From contig OY282608.1 of assembly GCA_958298945.1 (NCBI GenBank), positions 22,297,933 through 22,361,932 of the forward strand: a stretch of DNA of 64,000 bases, read 5' to 3'. Below, piece by piece: positions 42,181 to 56,480 of the stretch. How positions within the stretch are numbered: the stretch's first letter is position 1; each line of letters begins with the position of its first letter. The DNA comes from Atherix ibis. Taxonomy: Eukaryota > Arthropoda > Insecta > Diptera > Athericidae. The notes beneath the pieces were generated by a model. It was not told where the DNA came from. It worked only from the letters and a program-made list of their open reading frames with translations, and did not search any database. The translations under genes and the position numbers were made by a program.

Positions 42181-43103
42181 AAATTAACAATCCAACAAAC
42201 GAACTAACCAACAAACCAACAAGCCAACAAGCCAACAAACCAACAAACCAACAAACCAACAAACCAACAAGCCAACAAGCCAACAAACCAACAAACCAAC
42301 AAGCCAACAAACCAACAAACCAACAAACCAACAAGCCAACAAACCAACAAACCAACAAACCAAGTAACCAACAAGCCAACAAACCAACAAGCCAACAAAC
42401 CAACAATCCAACAAGCCAACAAACCAACAAAGCAACAAACCAAAAAACCAACAAACCAAAAAACCAACAAACCAACAAACCATCAAACGAACAAAGCAAC
42501 AAGCCAACAAGCCAACAAACCAACAAACCAACAAGCCAACAAACCAACAAACTAACAAGCCAACAAGCCAACAAACCAACAAACCAACAAACCAACAAGC
42601 AAACAAACCAACAAACCAACACGCCAACAAACCAACAAGCCAACAAACCAACAAACCAACAAACCAAGTAAATAAAAAGCCAATAAACTAACAAACCAAC
42701 AAGCCAACAAACCAACAAACCAACAAGCCAACAAGCCAACAAACCAACAAACCAACAAACCAACAATCCAACAAACCAGCAAGCCAACAAACTAAGTAAC
42801 CAACAAGCCAACAAACCAACAAACCAATAAACCAACATGCCAACAAACCAACAAAATAAGTAACCAACAAGCCAACAAACCAACAAACCAACAAGCCAAC
42901 AAACCAACAAACCAACAAACTAACAAACCAACAAGCCAAAAAACCAACAAGCCAACAAACCAACAAACCAACAAGCCAACAAGCCAACAAACCAACAAAC
43001 CAACAAACCAACAAGCCAACAAACCAACAAGCCATCAAGCCAACAAACCAACAAACCAACAAACCAACAAACCAACAAGCCAACAAGCCAACAAACCAAC
43101 AAA
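42181..43103. repeat. 923-base core, copy E
   Basis: The core has the same length as copies A, C and D. Private differences include a CAAGCAAAC unit near 42598 and GTAAATAAAAAGCC near 42667 where the other copies have GTAACCAAAAAGCC. Such single changes in an otherwise conserved core fit point mutation after duplication. Confidence 0.85.
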
Positions 43104-45440
43104 CCATTAAAGGAACAAACCAACAAACCAACAAGCCAACAAACCAACAAACCAACAAACCAAGTAACCAAAAAGCCAACAAACTAACAAACCAACAAGC
43201 CAACAAGCCAACAAACCAACAAACCAACAAAGCAACAAGCCAACAAACCAACAAACCAACAAACCAACAAGCCAACAAGCCAACAAACCAACAAACCAAC
43301 AAGCCAACAAGCCAACAAACCAACAAGTCAACAAACCAACAAACCAAAAAACCAACAAACCAACAAGCCAACAAACCAACAAACTAAGTAACCAACAAGC
43401 CACAAACCAACAAACCAACAGCCAACAAACCAACAAAACAACAAACCAACAAACCAACAAGCCAACAAACCAACAAACCAACAAACCAACAAACCAACAA
43501 ACCAACAAACCAACAAAGCAACAAACCAACAAACCAACAAACCAACAAACCAATAAACCAACAAACCAACAAGCCAACAAACCAACAAACAAATAAACCA
43601 ACAAACCAAAAAACCAACACACCAACAAACCAACAAACCAACAAACCAAAAAACCAACAAACCATCAAACCAACAAACCAACAAGCCAACAAACTAACAA
43701 ACAAACAAACCAAGTAACCAAAAAGCCAACAAACTAACAAACCAACAAGCCAACAAGCCAACAAACCAACAAGCCAACAAACCAACAAACCAACAAAGCA
43801 ACAAGCCAACAAGCCAACAAACCAACAAACCAACAAGCCAACAAACCAACAAACCAACAAGCCAACAAGCCAACAAGCCAACAAACCAACAAACCAACAA
43901 ACCAACAAACCAAATAACCAAAAAGCCAACAAGCTAACAAACCAACAAGCCAACAAGCCAACAAACCAACAAACCAACAAACCAACAAGCCAACAAGCCA
44001 ACAAACCAACAAACCAACAAACCAACACACCAACAAACTAAGTAACCAACAAGCCAACAAACCAACAAACCAACAAGCCAACAAGCCAAAAAACCAACAA
44101 ACCAACAAGCAAACAAACCAACAAACCAACAAGCCAACAAACCACCAAACCAACAAACCAAAAAACCAACAAACCAACAAACCAACAAACCAACAAACCA
44201 ACAAACCAACAAACCAACAAGCCAACAAACCAACAAACCAACAAACCAACAAACCAAGTAACCAAAAAGCCAACAAACTAACAAACCAATAAGCCAACAA
44301 GCCAACAATCCAACAAGCCAACAAACCAAAAAACCAACAAAGCAACAAGCCAACAAGCCAACAAACCAACAAAGCAACAAGCCAAGAAACCAACTAACCA
44401 ACAAGCCAACAAGCCAACACCAACAACCCAACAAACCAAGTAACCAAAATGTTAACAAACTAACAAACCAACAAGCCAACAAGCCAACAAACCAACAAAC
44501 CAACAAACCAATAAGCCAACATACCAACAAACAAACAAACCAACAAACCAACAAACCAACAAACCAACAACCCAAAAAACCAACAAACCAACAAGCCAAC
44601 AAGCCAACAAACCAACAAACTAACAAACCAACAAACGAACTAACCAACAAACCAACAAGCCAACAAGCCAACAAACCAACAAACCAACAAACCAACAAAC
44701 CAACAAACTAAGTAACCAACAAGCCAACAAACCAACAAACCAACAAGCCAACAAGCCAACAAACCAACAAACCAACAAACTAACAAACCAACAAACCAAA
44801 AAACCAAAAAACCAACAAACCAACAAACCAACAAACCAACAAACCAACAAACCAACAAACCAACAAGCCAACAAACCAACAAACCAACAAACCAACAAGC
44901 CAACAAACCAACAAGCCAACAAACCAAGTAACCAAAAAGCCAACAAACTAACAAACCAACAAGCCAACGAGCCAACAAACCAATAAACCAACAAAGCAAC
45001 AAGCCAACAAGCCAACAAACCAACAAACCAACAAGCCAACAAACCAACAAACCAACAAGCCAACAAGCCAACAAACCAACAAACCAAAAAACTAACAAGC
45101 CAACAAACCAACAAACCAACAATCCAACAAACAACCAAACCAACAAACCAACAAGCCAACAAACCAACAAACCAAAAAACCAAAAAACCAACAAACCAAC
45201 AAACCAACAAACCAACAAACTAACAAGCCAACAAGCCAACAAACCAACAAACCAACAAACAAACAAGCCAACAAACCAACAAGCCAACAAACCAACAAAC
45301 CAACAAACCAAGTAACCAAAAAGCCACCAAACTAACAAACCAACAAGCCAACAAACCAACAAGCCAACAAGCCAACAAACCAACAAAGCAACAAACCAAA
45401 AAACCAACAAACCAAAAAAACAACAAAACAACAAACCAAC
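43104..45440. repeat. Copy 1 of the 7,098-base-offset duplication
   Basis: CCATTAAAGG (43104), GCCACAAACC (43399) and CAACACCAAC (44417) all recur exactly 7,098 bases later. The match continues to an unusual A-rich AAAAAAACAAC string (about 45414) that recurs at 52498 with a two-octamer length change. This is about 2.3 kb of closely matching sequence. Confidence 0.85.
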
Positions 45441-48400
45441 AAACCAACAAACCAACAAACCAACAAGCCAACAAACCAACAAGCCCACAAACCAACAAAC
45501 CAACAAACCAACAAACCAACAAACCAACAAACCAACAAACCAACAAACCAACAAACCAACAAGCCAACAAACCAACAAGCCAACAAACCAACAAACCAAA
45601 AAGCCAACAAGCCAACAAACCAACAAACCAACAAGCCAACAAGCCAACAAACCAACAAACCCACAAGCCAACAAACCAACAAACCAACAAACCAACAAAC
45701 CAACAAACCAACAAACCAACAAACCAACAAGCCAACAAACCAACAAGCCAACAAACCAACAAACCAACAAACCAACAAACCAACAAACCAATAAGCCAAC
45801 AAACCAACAAACCAACAAACCAACAAGCCAACAAACCAACAAGCCAACAAACCAACAAACCAAAAAGCCAACAAGCCAACAAACCAACAAACCAACAAGC
45901 CAACAAGCCAACAAACCAACAAACCAACAAGCCAACAAACCAACAAACAAATAAACCAACAAACCAACAAACCAACAAACCAAAAAGCCAACAAGCCAAC
46001 AAACCAACAAACCCACAAGCCAACAAGCCAACAAACCAACAAACAAATAAACCAACAAACCAACAAACCAGCAGACCAACAATCCAAAAAACCAACAAAC
46101 CAACAAGCCAACAAGCCAACAAACCAACAAATTAACAATCCAATAAACGAACTAACCAACAAACCAACAAGCCAACAAGCCAACAAACCAACAAACCAAC
46201 AAACCAACAAACCAACAAGCCAACAAGCCAACAAACCAACAAACCAACAAGCCAACAAACCAACAAACCAACAAACCAACAAGCCAACAAACCAACAAAC
46301 CAACAAACCAAGTAACCAACAAGCCAACAAACCAACAAGCCAACAAACCAACAATCCAACAAGCCAACAAACCAACAAAGCAACAAACCAAAAAACCAAC
46401 AAACCAAAAAACCAACAAACCAACAAGCCAACAAACCAACAAACCAACAAGCCAACAAGCCAACAAACCAACAAACCCACAAGCCAACAAACCAACAAAC
46501 CAACAAACCAACAAACCAACAAACCAACAAACCAACAAACCAACAAGCCAACAAACCAACAAGCCAACAAACCAACAAACCAACAAACCAACAAACCAAC
46601 AAACCAACAAACCAACAAACCAATAAGCCAACAAACCAACAAGCCAACAAACCAACAAGCCAACAAACCAACAAGCCAACAAACCAACAAACCAAAAAGC
46701 CAACAAGCCAACAAACCAACAAACCAACAAGCCAACAAGCCAACAAACCAACAAACCAACAAGCCAACAAACCAACAAACAAATAAACCAACAAACCAAC
46801 AAACCAACAAACCAAAAAGCCAACAAGCCAACAAACCAACAAGCCAACAAACCAACAAACCAACAAACCAACAAACCAACAAACCAACAAACCAACAAAC
46901 CAACAAGCCAACAAACCAACAAGCCAACAAACCAACAAACCAACAAACCAACAAACCAACAAACCAATAAGCCAACAAACCAACAAACCAACAAACCAAC
47001 AAGCCAACAAACCAACAAGCCAACAAACCAACAAACCAAAAAGCCAACAAGCCAACAAACCAACAAACCAACAAGCCAACAAGCCAACAAACCAACAAAC
47101 CAACAAGCCAACAAACCAACAAACAAATAAACCAACAAACCAACAAACCAACAAACCAAAAAGCCAACAAGCCAACAAACCAACAAACCCACAAGCCAAC
47201 AAGCCAACAAACCAACAAACCAACAAACTAACAAACCAACAAGCCAAAAAACCAACAAGCCAACAAACCAACAAACCAACAAGCCAACAAGCCAACAAAC
47301 CAACAAACCAACAAACCAACAAGCCAACAAACCAACAAGCCATCAAGCCAACAAACCAACAAACCAACAAACCAACAAACCAACAAGCCAACAAGCCAAC
47401 AAACCAACAAACCATTAAAGGAACAAACCAACAAACCAACAAGCCAACAAACCAACAAACCAACAAACCAAGTAACCAAAAAGCCAACAAACTAACAAAC
47501 CAACAAGCCAACAAGCCAACAAACCAACAAACCAACAAAGCAACAAGCCAACAAACCAACAAACCAACAAACCAACAAGCCAACAAGCCAACAAACCAAC
47601 AAACCAACAAGCCAACAAGCCAACAAACCAACAAGTCAACAAACCAACAAACCAAAAAACCAACAAACCAACAAGCCAACAAACCAACAAACTAAGTAAC
47701 CAACAAGCCACAAACCAACAAACCAACAGCCAACAAACCAACAAAACAACAAACCAACAAACCAACAAGCCAACAAACCAACAAACCAACAAACCAACAA
47801 ACCAACAAACCAACAAACCAACAAAGCAACAAACCAACAAACCAACAAACCAACAAACCAATAAACCAACAAACCAACAAGCCAACAAACCAACAAACAA
47901 ATAAACCAACAAACCAAAAAACCAACACACCAACAAACCAACAAACCAACAAACCAAAAAACCAACAAACCAACAAACCAACAAACCAACAAGCCAACAA
48001 ACTAACAAACAAACAAACCAAGTAACCAAAAAGCCAACAAACTAACAAACCAACAAGCCAACAAGCCAACAAACCAACAAGCCAACAAACCAACAAACCA
48101 ACAAAGCAACAAGCCAACAAGCCAACAAACCAACAAACCAACAAGCCAACAAACCAACAAACCAACAAGCCAACAAGCCAACAAGCCAACAAACCAACAA
48201 ACCAACAAACCAACAAACCAAATAACCAAAAAGCCAACAAGCTAACAAACCAACAAGCCAACAAGCCAACAAACCAACAAACCAACAAACCAACAAGCCA
48301 ACAAGCCAACAAACCAACAAACCAACAAACCAACACACCAACAAACTAAGTAACCAACAAGCCAACAAACCAACAAACCAACAAGCCAACAAGCCAAAAA

Positions 48401-50201
48401 ACCAACAAACCAACAAGCAAACAAACCAACAAACCAACAAGCCAACAAACCACCAAACCAACAAACCAAAAAACCAACAAACCAACAAACCAACAAACCA
48501 ACAAACCAACAAACCAACAAACCAACAAGCCAACAAACCAACAAGCCAACAAACCAACAAACCAACAAATCAACAAACCAACAAACCAATAAGCCAACAA
48601 ACCAACAAACCAACAAACCAACAAGCCAACAAACCAACAAGCCAACAAACCAACAAACCAAAAAGCCAACAAGCCAACAAACCAACAAACCAACAAGCCA
48701 ACAAGCCAACAAACCAACAAACCAACAAGCCAACAAACCAACAAACAAATAAACCAACAAACCAACAAACCAACAAACCAAAAAGCCAACAAGCCAACAA
48801 ACCAACAAACCCACAAGCCAACAAGCCAACAAACCAACAAACAAATAAACCAACAAACCAACAAACCAGCAGACCAACAATCCAAAAAACCAACAAACCA
48901 ACAAGCCAACAAGCCAACAAACCAACAAATTAACAATCCAATAAACGAACTAACCAACAAACCAACAAGCCAACAAGCCAACAAACCAACAAACCAACAA
49001 ACCAACAAACCAACAAGCCAACAAGCCAACAAACCAACAAACCAACAAGCCAACAAACCAACAAACCAACAAACCAACAAGCCAACAAACCAACAAACCA
49101 ACAAACCAAGTAACCAACAAGCCAACAAACCAACAAGCCAACAAACCAACAATCCAACAAGCCAACAAACCAACAAAGCAACAAACCAAAAAACCAACAA
49201 ACCAAAAAACCAACAAACCAACAAGCCAACAAACCAACAAACCAACAAGCCAACAAGCCAACAAACCAACAAACCCACAAGCCAACAAACCAACAAACCA
49301 ACAAACCAACAAACCAACAAACCAACAAACCAACAAACCAACAAGCCAACAAACCAACAAGCCAACAAACCAACAAACCAACAAACCAACAAACCAACAA
49401 ACCAACAAACCAATAAGCCAACAAACCAACAAACCAACAAACCAACAAGCCAACAAACCAACAAGCCAACAAACCAACAAACCAAAAAGCCAACAAGCCA
49501 ACAAACCAACAAACCAACAAGCCAACAAGCCAACAAACCAACAAACCAACAAGCCAACAAACCAACAAACAAATAAACCAACAAACCAACAAACCAACAA
49601 ACCAAAAAGCCAACAAGCCAACAAACCAACAAGCCAACAAACCAACAAACCAACAAACCAACAAACCAACAAACCAACAAACCAACAAACCAACAAGCCA
49701 ACAAACCAACAAGCCAACAAACCAACAAACCAACAAACCAACAAACCAACAAACCAATAAGCCAACAAACCAACAAACCAACAAACCAACAAGCCAACAA
49801 ACCAACAAGCCAACAAACCAACAAACCAAAAAGCCAACAAGCCAACAAACCAACAAACCAACAAGCCAACAAGCCAACAAACCAACAAACCAACAAGCCA
49901 ACAAACCAACAAACAAATAAACCAACAAACCAACAAACCAACAAACCAAAAAGCCAACAAGCCAACAAACCAACAAACCCACAAGCCAACAAGCCAACAA
50001 ACCAACAAACCAACAAACTAACAAACCAACAAGCCAAAAAACCAACAAGCCAACAAACCAACAAACCAACAAGCCAACAAGCCAACAAACCAACAAACCA
50101 ACAAACCAACAAGCCAACAAACCAACAAGCCATCAAGCCAACAAACCAACAAACCAACAAACCAACAAACCAACAAGCCAACAAGCCAACAAACCAACAA
50201 A

Positions 50202-52520
50202 CCATTAAAGGAACAAACCAACAAACCAACAAGCCAACAAACCAACAAACCAACAAACCAAGTAACCAAAAAGCCAACAAACTAACAAACCAACAAGCCA
50301 ACAAGCCAACAAACCAACAAACCAACAAAGCAACAAGCCAACAAACCAACAAACCAACAAACCAACAAGCCAACAAGCCAACAAACCAACAAACCAACAA
50401 GCCAACAAGCCAACAAACCAACAAGTCAACAAACCAACAAACCAAAAAACCAACAAACCAACAAGCCAACAAACCAACAAACTAAGTAACCAACAAGCCA
50501 CAAACCAACAAACCAACAGCCAACAAACCAACAAAACAACAAACCAACAAACCAACAAGCCAACAAACCAACAAACCAACAAACCAACAAACCAACAAAC
50601 CAACAAACCAACAAAGCAACAAACCAACAAACCAACAAACCAACAAACCAATAAACCAACAAACCAACAAGCCAACAAACCAACAAACAAATAAACCAAC
50701 AAACCAAAAAACCAACACACCAACAAACCAACAAACCAACAAACCAAAAAACCAACAAACCAACAAACCAACAAACCAACAAGCCAACAAACTAACAAAC
50801 AAACAAACCAAGTAACCAAAAAGCCAACAAACTAACAAACCAACAAGCCAACAAGCCAACAAACCAACAAGCCAACAAACCAACAAACCAACAAAGCAAC
50901 AAGCCAACAAGCCAACAAACCAACAAACCAACAAGCCAACAAACCAACAAACCAACAAGCCAACAAGCCAACAAGCCAACAAACCAACAAACCAACAAAC
51001 CAACAAACCAAATAACCAAAAAGCCAACAAGCTAACAAACCAACAAGCCAACAAGCCAACAAACCAACAAACCAACAAACCAACAAGCCAACAAGTCAAC
51101 AAACCAACAAACCAACAAACCAACACACCAACAAACTAAGTAACCAACAAGCCAACAAACCAACAAACCAACAAGCCAACAAGCCAAAAAACCAACAAAC
51201 CAACAAGCAAACAAACCAACAAACCAACAAGCCAACAAACCACCAAACCAACAAACCAAAAAACCAACAAACCAACAAACCAACAAACCAACAAACCAAC
51301 AAACCAACAAACCAACAAGCCAACAAACCAACAAACCAACAAACCAACAAACCAAGTAACCAAAAAGCCAACAAACTAACAAACCAATAAGCCAACAAGC
51401 CAACAATCCAACAAGCCAACAAACCAAAAAACCAACAAAGCAACAAGCCAACAAGCCAACAAACCAACAAAGCAACAATCCAAGAAACCAACTAACCAAC
51501 AAGCCAACAAGCCAACACCAACAACCCAACAAACCAAGTAACCAAAATGTTAACAAACTAACAAACCAACAAGCCAACAAGCCAACAAACCAACAAACCA
51601 ACAAACCAATAAGCCAACATACCAACAAACAAACAAACCAACAAACCAACAAACCAACAAACCAACAACCCAAAAAACCAACAAACCAACAAGCCAACAA
51701 GCCAACAAACCAACAAACTAACAAACCAACAAACGAACTAACCAACAAACCAACAAGCCAACAAGCCAACAAACCAACAAACCAACAAACCAACAAACTA
51801 AGTAACCAACAAGCCAACAAACCAACAAACCAACAAGCCAACAAGCCAACAAACCAACAAACCAACAAACTAACAAACCAACAAACCAAAAAACCAAAAA
51901 ACCAACAAACCAACAAACCAACAAACCAACAAACCAACAAACCAACAAACCAACAAGCCAACAAACCAACAAACCAACAAACCAACAAGCCAACAAACCA
52001 ACAAGCCAACAAACCAAGTAACCAAAAAGCCAACAAACTAACAAACCAACAAGCCAACGAGCCAACAAACCAATAAACCAACAAAGCAACAAGCCAACAA
52101 GCCAGCAAACCAACAAACCAACAAGCCAACAAACCAACAAACCAACAAGCCAACAAGCCAACAAACCAACAAACCAAAAAACTAACAAGCCAACAAACCA
52201 ACAAACCAACAATCCAACAAACAACCAAACCAACAAACCAACAAGCCAACAAACCAACAAACCAAAAAACCAAAAAACCAACAAACCAACAAACCAACAA
52301 ACCAACAAACTAACAAGCCAACAAGCCAACAAACCAACAAACCAACAAACAAACAAGCCAACAAACCAACAAGCCAACAAACCAACAAACCAAGTAACCA
52401 AAAAGCCACCAAACTAACAAACCAACAAGCCAACAAACCAACAAGCCAACAAGCCAACAAACCAACAAAGCAACAAACCAAAAAACCAACAAACCAAAAA
52501 AACAACAAAACAACAAACCA
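50202..52520. repeat. Copy 2 of the 7,098-base-offset duplication
   Basis: This is the partner of 43104-45440. Shared oddities include an AAAATGTTAAC variant near 51543 (44455 in copy 1) and the AAAAAACAACAAAAC string near 52498. Differences include GCAACAATCCAAG near 51473 where copy 1 has GCAACAAGCCAAG. Confidence 0.85.
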
Positions 52521-55061
52521 ACAAACCAACAAACCAACAAACCAACAAGCCAACAAACCAACAAGCCCACAAACCAACAAACCAACAAACCAACAAACCA
52601 ACAAACCAACAAACCAACAAACCAACAAACCAACAAACCAACAAGCCAACAAACCAACAAGCCAACAAACCAACAAACCAAAAAGCCAACAAGCCAACAA
52701 ACCAACAAACCAACAAGCCAACAAGCCAACAAACCAACAAACCCACAAGCCAACAAACCAACAAACCAACAAACCAACAAACCAACAAACCAACAAACCA
52801 ACAAACCAACAAGCCAACAAACCAACAAGCCAACAAACCAACAAACCAACAAACCAACAAACCAACAAACCAATAAGCCAACAAACCAACAAACCAACAA
52901 ACCAACAAGCCAACAAACCAACAAGCCAACAAACCAACAAACCAAAAAGCCAACAAGCCAACAAACCAACAAACCAACAAGCCAACAAGCCAACAAACCA
53001 ACAAACCAACAAACCAACAAGCCAACAAACCAACAAACAAATAAACCAACAAACCAACAAACCAACAAACCAAAAAGCCAACAAGCCAACAAACCAACAA
53101 ACCCACAAGCCAAAAAGCCAACAAGCCAACAAACCAACAAACCAACAAGCCAACAAGCCAACAAACCAACAAACCAACAAACCAACAAGCCAACAAACCA
53201 ACAAACAAATAAACCAACAAACCAACAAACCAACAAACCAAAAAGCCAACAAGCCAACAAACCAACAAACAAATAAACCAACAAACCAACAAACCAGCAG
53301 ACCAACAATCCAAAAAACCAACAAACCAACAAGCCAACAAGCCAACAAACCAACAAATTAACAATCCAATAAACGAACTAACCAACAAACCAACAAGCCA
53401 ACAAGCCAACAAACCAACAAACCAACAAACCAACAAACCAACAAGCCAACAAGCCAACAAACCAACAAACCAACAAGCCAACAAACCAACAAACCAACAA
53501 ACCAACAAGCCAACAAACCAACAAACCAACAAACCAAGTAACCAACAAGCCAACAAACCAACAAGCCAACAAACCAACAATCCAACAAGCCAACAAACCA
53601 ACAAAGCAACAAACCAAAAAACCAACAAACCAAAAAACCAACAAACCAACAAGCCAACAAACCAACAAACTAAGTAACCAACAAGCCACAAACCAACAAA
53701 CCAACAGCCAACAAACCAACAAACCAACAAACCAACACGCCAACAAACCAACAAGCCAACAAAGCAACAAGCCAACAAGCCAACAAACCAACAAACCAAC
53801 AAGCCAACAAACCAACAAGCCAACAAACCAACAAACCAACAAACCAAGTAACCAAAAAGCCAAAAAACGAACAAACCAACAAGCCAACAAACCAACAAAC
53901 CAACAAGCCAACAAGCCAACAAACCAACAAACCAACAAACCAACAATCCAATAAACCAGCAAGCCAACAAACCAACAAACCAACAAACCATCAAACGAAC
54001 AAAGCAACAAACCAACAAGCCAAAAAACCAACAAGCCAACAAACCAACAAACCAACAAACCAACATGCCAACAAACCAACAAACTAAGTAACCAACAAGC
54101 CAACAAACCAACAAACCAATAAACCAACAAGCCAACAAACCAACAAAATAAGTAACCAACAAGCCAACAAACCAACAAACCAACAAGCCAACAAACCAAC
54201 AAACCAACAAACTAACAAACCAACAAGCCAAAAAACCAACAAGCCAACAAACCAACAAACCAACAAGCCAACAAGCCAACAAACCAACAAACCAACAAAC
54301 CAACAAGCCAACAAACCAACAAGCCATCAAGCCAACAAACCAACAAACCAACAAACCAACAAACCAACAAGCCAACAAGCCAACAAACCAACAAACCAAC
54401 AAAGGAACAAACCAACAAACCAACAAGCCAACAAACCAACAAACCAACAAGCCAACAAGCCAACAAACCAACAAACCAACAAGCCAACAAGCCAACAAAC
54501 CAACAAGTCAACAAACCAACAAACCAACAAACCAAAAAACCAACAAACCAACAAGCCAACAAACCAACAAACTAAGTAACCAACAAGCCACAAACCAACA
54601 AACCAACAAGCCAACAAACCAACAAACCAACAAACTAACAAACCAACAAGCCAAAAAACCAACAAGCCAACAAACCAACAAACCAACAAGCCAACAAGCC
54701 AACAAACCAACAAACCAACAAACCAACAAGCCAACAAACCAACAAACCAACAAACCAACAAGCCAACAAACTAACAAACAAACAAACCAAGTAACCAAAA
54801 AGCCATCAAACTAACAAACCAACAAGCCAACAAGCCAACAAACCAACAAGCCAACAAACCAACAAACCAACAAAGCAACAAGCCAACAAGCCAACAAACC
54901 AACAAACCAACAAGCCAACAAACCAACAAACCAACAAGCCAACAAGCCAACAAACCAACAAACCAACAAACCAAATAACCAAAAAGCCAACAAGCTAACA
55001 AACCAACAAACCAACAAAGCAACAAGCCAACAAACCAAATAACCAACAAGCCAACAAGCCA

Positions 55062-56480
55062 ACACCAACAACCCAACAAACCAAGTAACCAAAAAGTTAA
55101 AAAATAACAAACCAACAAGCCAACAAGCCAACAAACCAACAAACCAACAAACCAACAAGCCAACATACCAACAAACAAACAAACCAACAAACCAACAAAC
55201 CAACAAACCAACAAACCAACAACCCAAAAAACCAACAAACCAACAAGCCAACAAGCCAACAAACCAACAAACTAACAAACCAACAAACGAACTAACCAAC
55301 AAACCAACAAGCCAACAAGCCAACAAACCAACAAACCAACAAACCAACAAACCAACAAACTAAGTAACCAACAAGCCAACAAACCAACAAACCAACAAGC
55401 CAACAAGCCAACAAACCAACAAACCAACAAACCAACAAACTAACAAATCAACAAACCAAAAAACCAAAAAACCAACAAACCAACAAACCAACAAACCAAC
55501 AAACCAACAAACCAACAAACCAACAAACCAACAAACCAGCAAGCCAACAAACCAACAAACCAACAAACCAACAAGCCAACAAACCAACAAGCCAACAAAC
55601 CAAGTAACCAAAAAGCCAACAAACTAACAAACCAACAAGCCAACGAGCCAACAAACCAATAAACCAACAAAGCAACAAGCCAACAAGCCAACAAACCAAC
55701 AAACCAACAAACCAACAAACCAACAAGCCAACAAGCCAACAAACCAACAAACCAACAAACCAACAAGCCAACAAGCCAACACCAACAACCCAACAAACCA
55801 AGTAACCAAAAAGTTAAAAAATAACAAACCAACAAGCCAACAAGCCAACAAACCAACAAACCAACAAACCAACAAGCCAACATACCAACAAACAAACAAA
55901 CCAACAAACCAACAAACCAACAAACCAACAAACCAACAACCCAAAAAACCAACAAACCAACAAGCCAACAAGCCAACAAACCAACAAACTAACAAACCAA
56001 CAAACGAACTAACCAACAAACCAACAAGCCAACAAGCCAACAAACCAACAAACCAACAAACCAACAAACCAACAAACTAAGTAACCAACAAGCCAACAAA
56101 CCAACAAACCAACAAGCCAACAAGCCAACAAACCAACAAACCAACAAACCAACAAACTAACAAATCAACAAACCAAAAAACCAAAAAACCAACAAACCAA
56201 CAAACCAACAAACCAACAAACCAACAAACCAACAAACCAACAAACCAACAAACCAGCAAGCCAACAAACCAACAAACCAACAAACCAACAAGCCAACAAA
56301 CCAACAAGCCAACAAACCAAGTAACCAAAAAGCCAACAAACTAACAAACCAACAAGCCAACGAGCCAACAAACCAATAAACCAACAAAGCAACAAGCCAA
56401 CAAGCCAACAAACCAACAAACCAACAAACCAACAAACCAACAAGCCAACAAGCCAACAAACCAACAAACCAACAAACCAA
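55062..56480. repeat. 717-base tandem duplication
   Basis: CAACACCAAC (55062/55779), the GTTAAAAAATAAC variant, and CAACGAGCC (55641/56358) all repeat at an offset of 717 bases. The offset is not a multiple of 8, because the block contains out-of-register units (ACACCAAC, GTTAAAAAATAAC) that are copied whole. The two copies are nearly identical by eye, so the event looks recent. A third copy lies 2,792 bases from the first, at 57854. Confidence 0.85.

Larger units (their letters stand above)
36029..43103. repeat. Higher-order repeat copies D, D' and E
   Basis: Copy D (36029-38818) is followed by a partial copy D'. GCCACAAACC (36029/38819) and ATACAAGCC (36461/39251) are both 2,790 bases apart. 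D' extends to about 40300, where the CAACACCAAC marker (40325) opens a different stretch with CAACGAGCC, CAACAACCAAACC and CAAACCAC units. Copy E follows, ending in the core at 42181. The stretch 41510-41820 is unusually uniform, with long runs of unmodified CAAACCAA. No gene is present. The longest open frame of the window, 36014-38242 on the - strand, lies here and is repeat readthrough. Confidence 0.75.
43104..54400. repeat. Higher-order repeat copies at 4,308, 2,790 and 7,098 bases
   Basis: The CCATTAAAGG and GCCACAAACC markers give copies starting at 43104, 47412 and 50202, so the successive offsets are 4,308 and 2,790, and 7,098 overall. The CAACACCAAC marker at 44417 and 51515 confirms 7,098. 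By 45423/52505 the offset has become 7,082, two octamers less. The stretch 45420-47400 is made of long, nearly uniform CAAACCAA/CAAGCCAA runs with AAAGCCAA units, and it is repeated in similar form at 48540-50200 and 52500-53340. No gene or unique sequence is seen. Confidence 0.8.
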
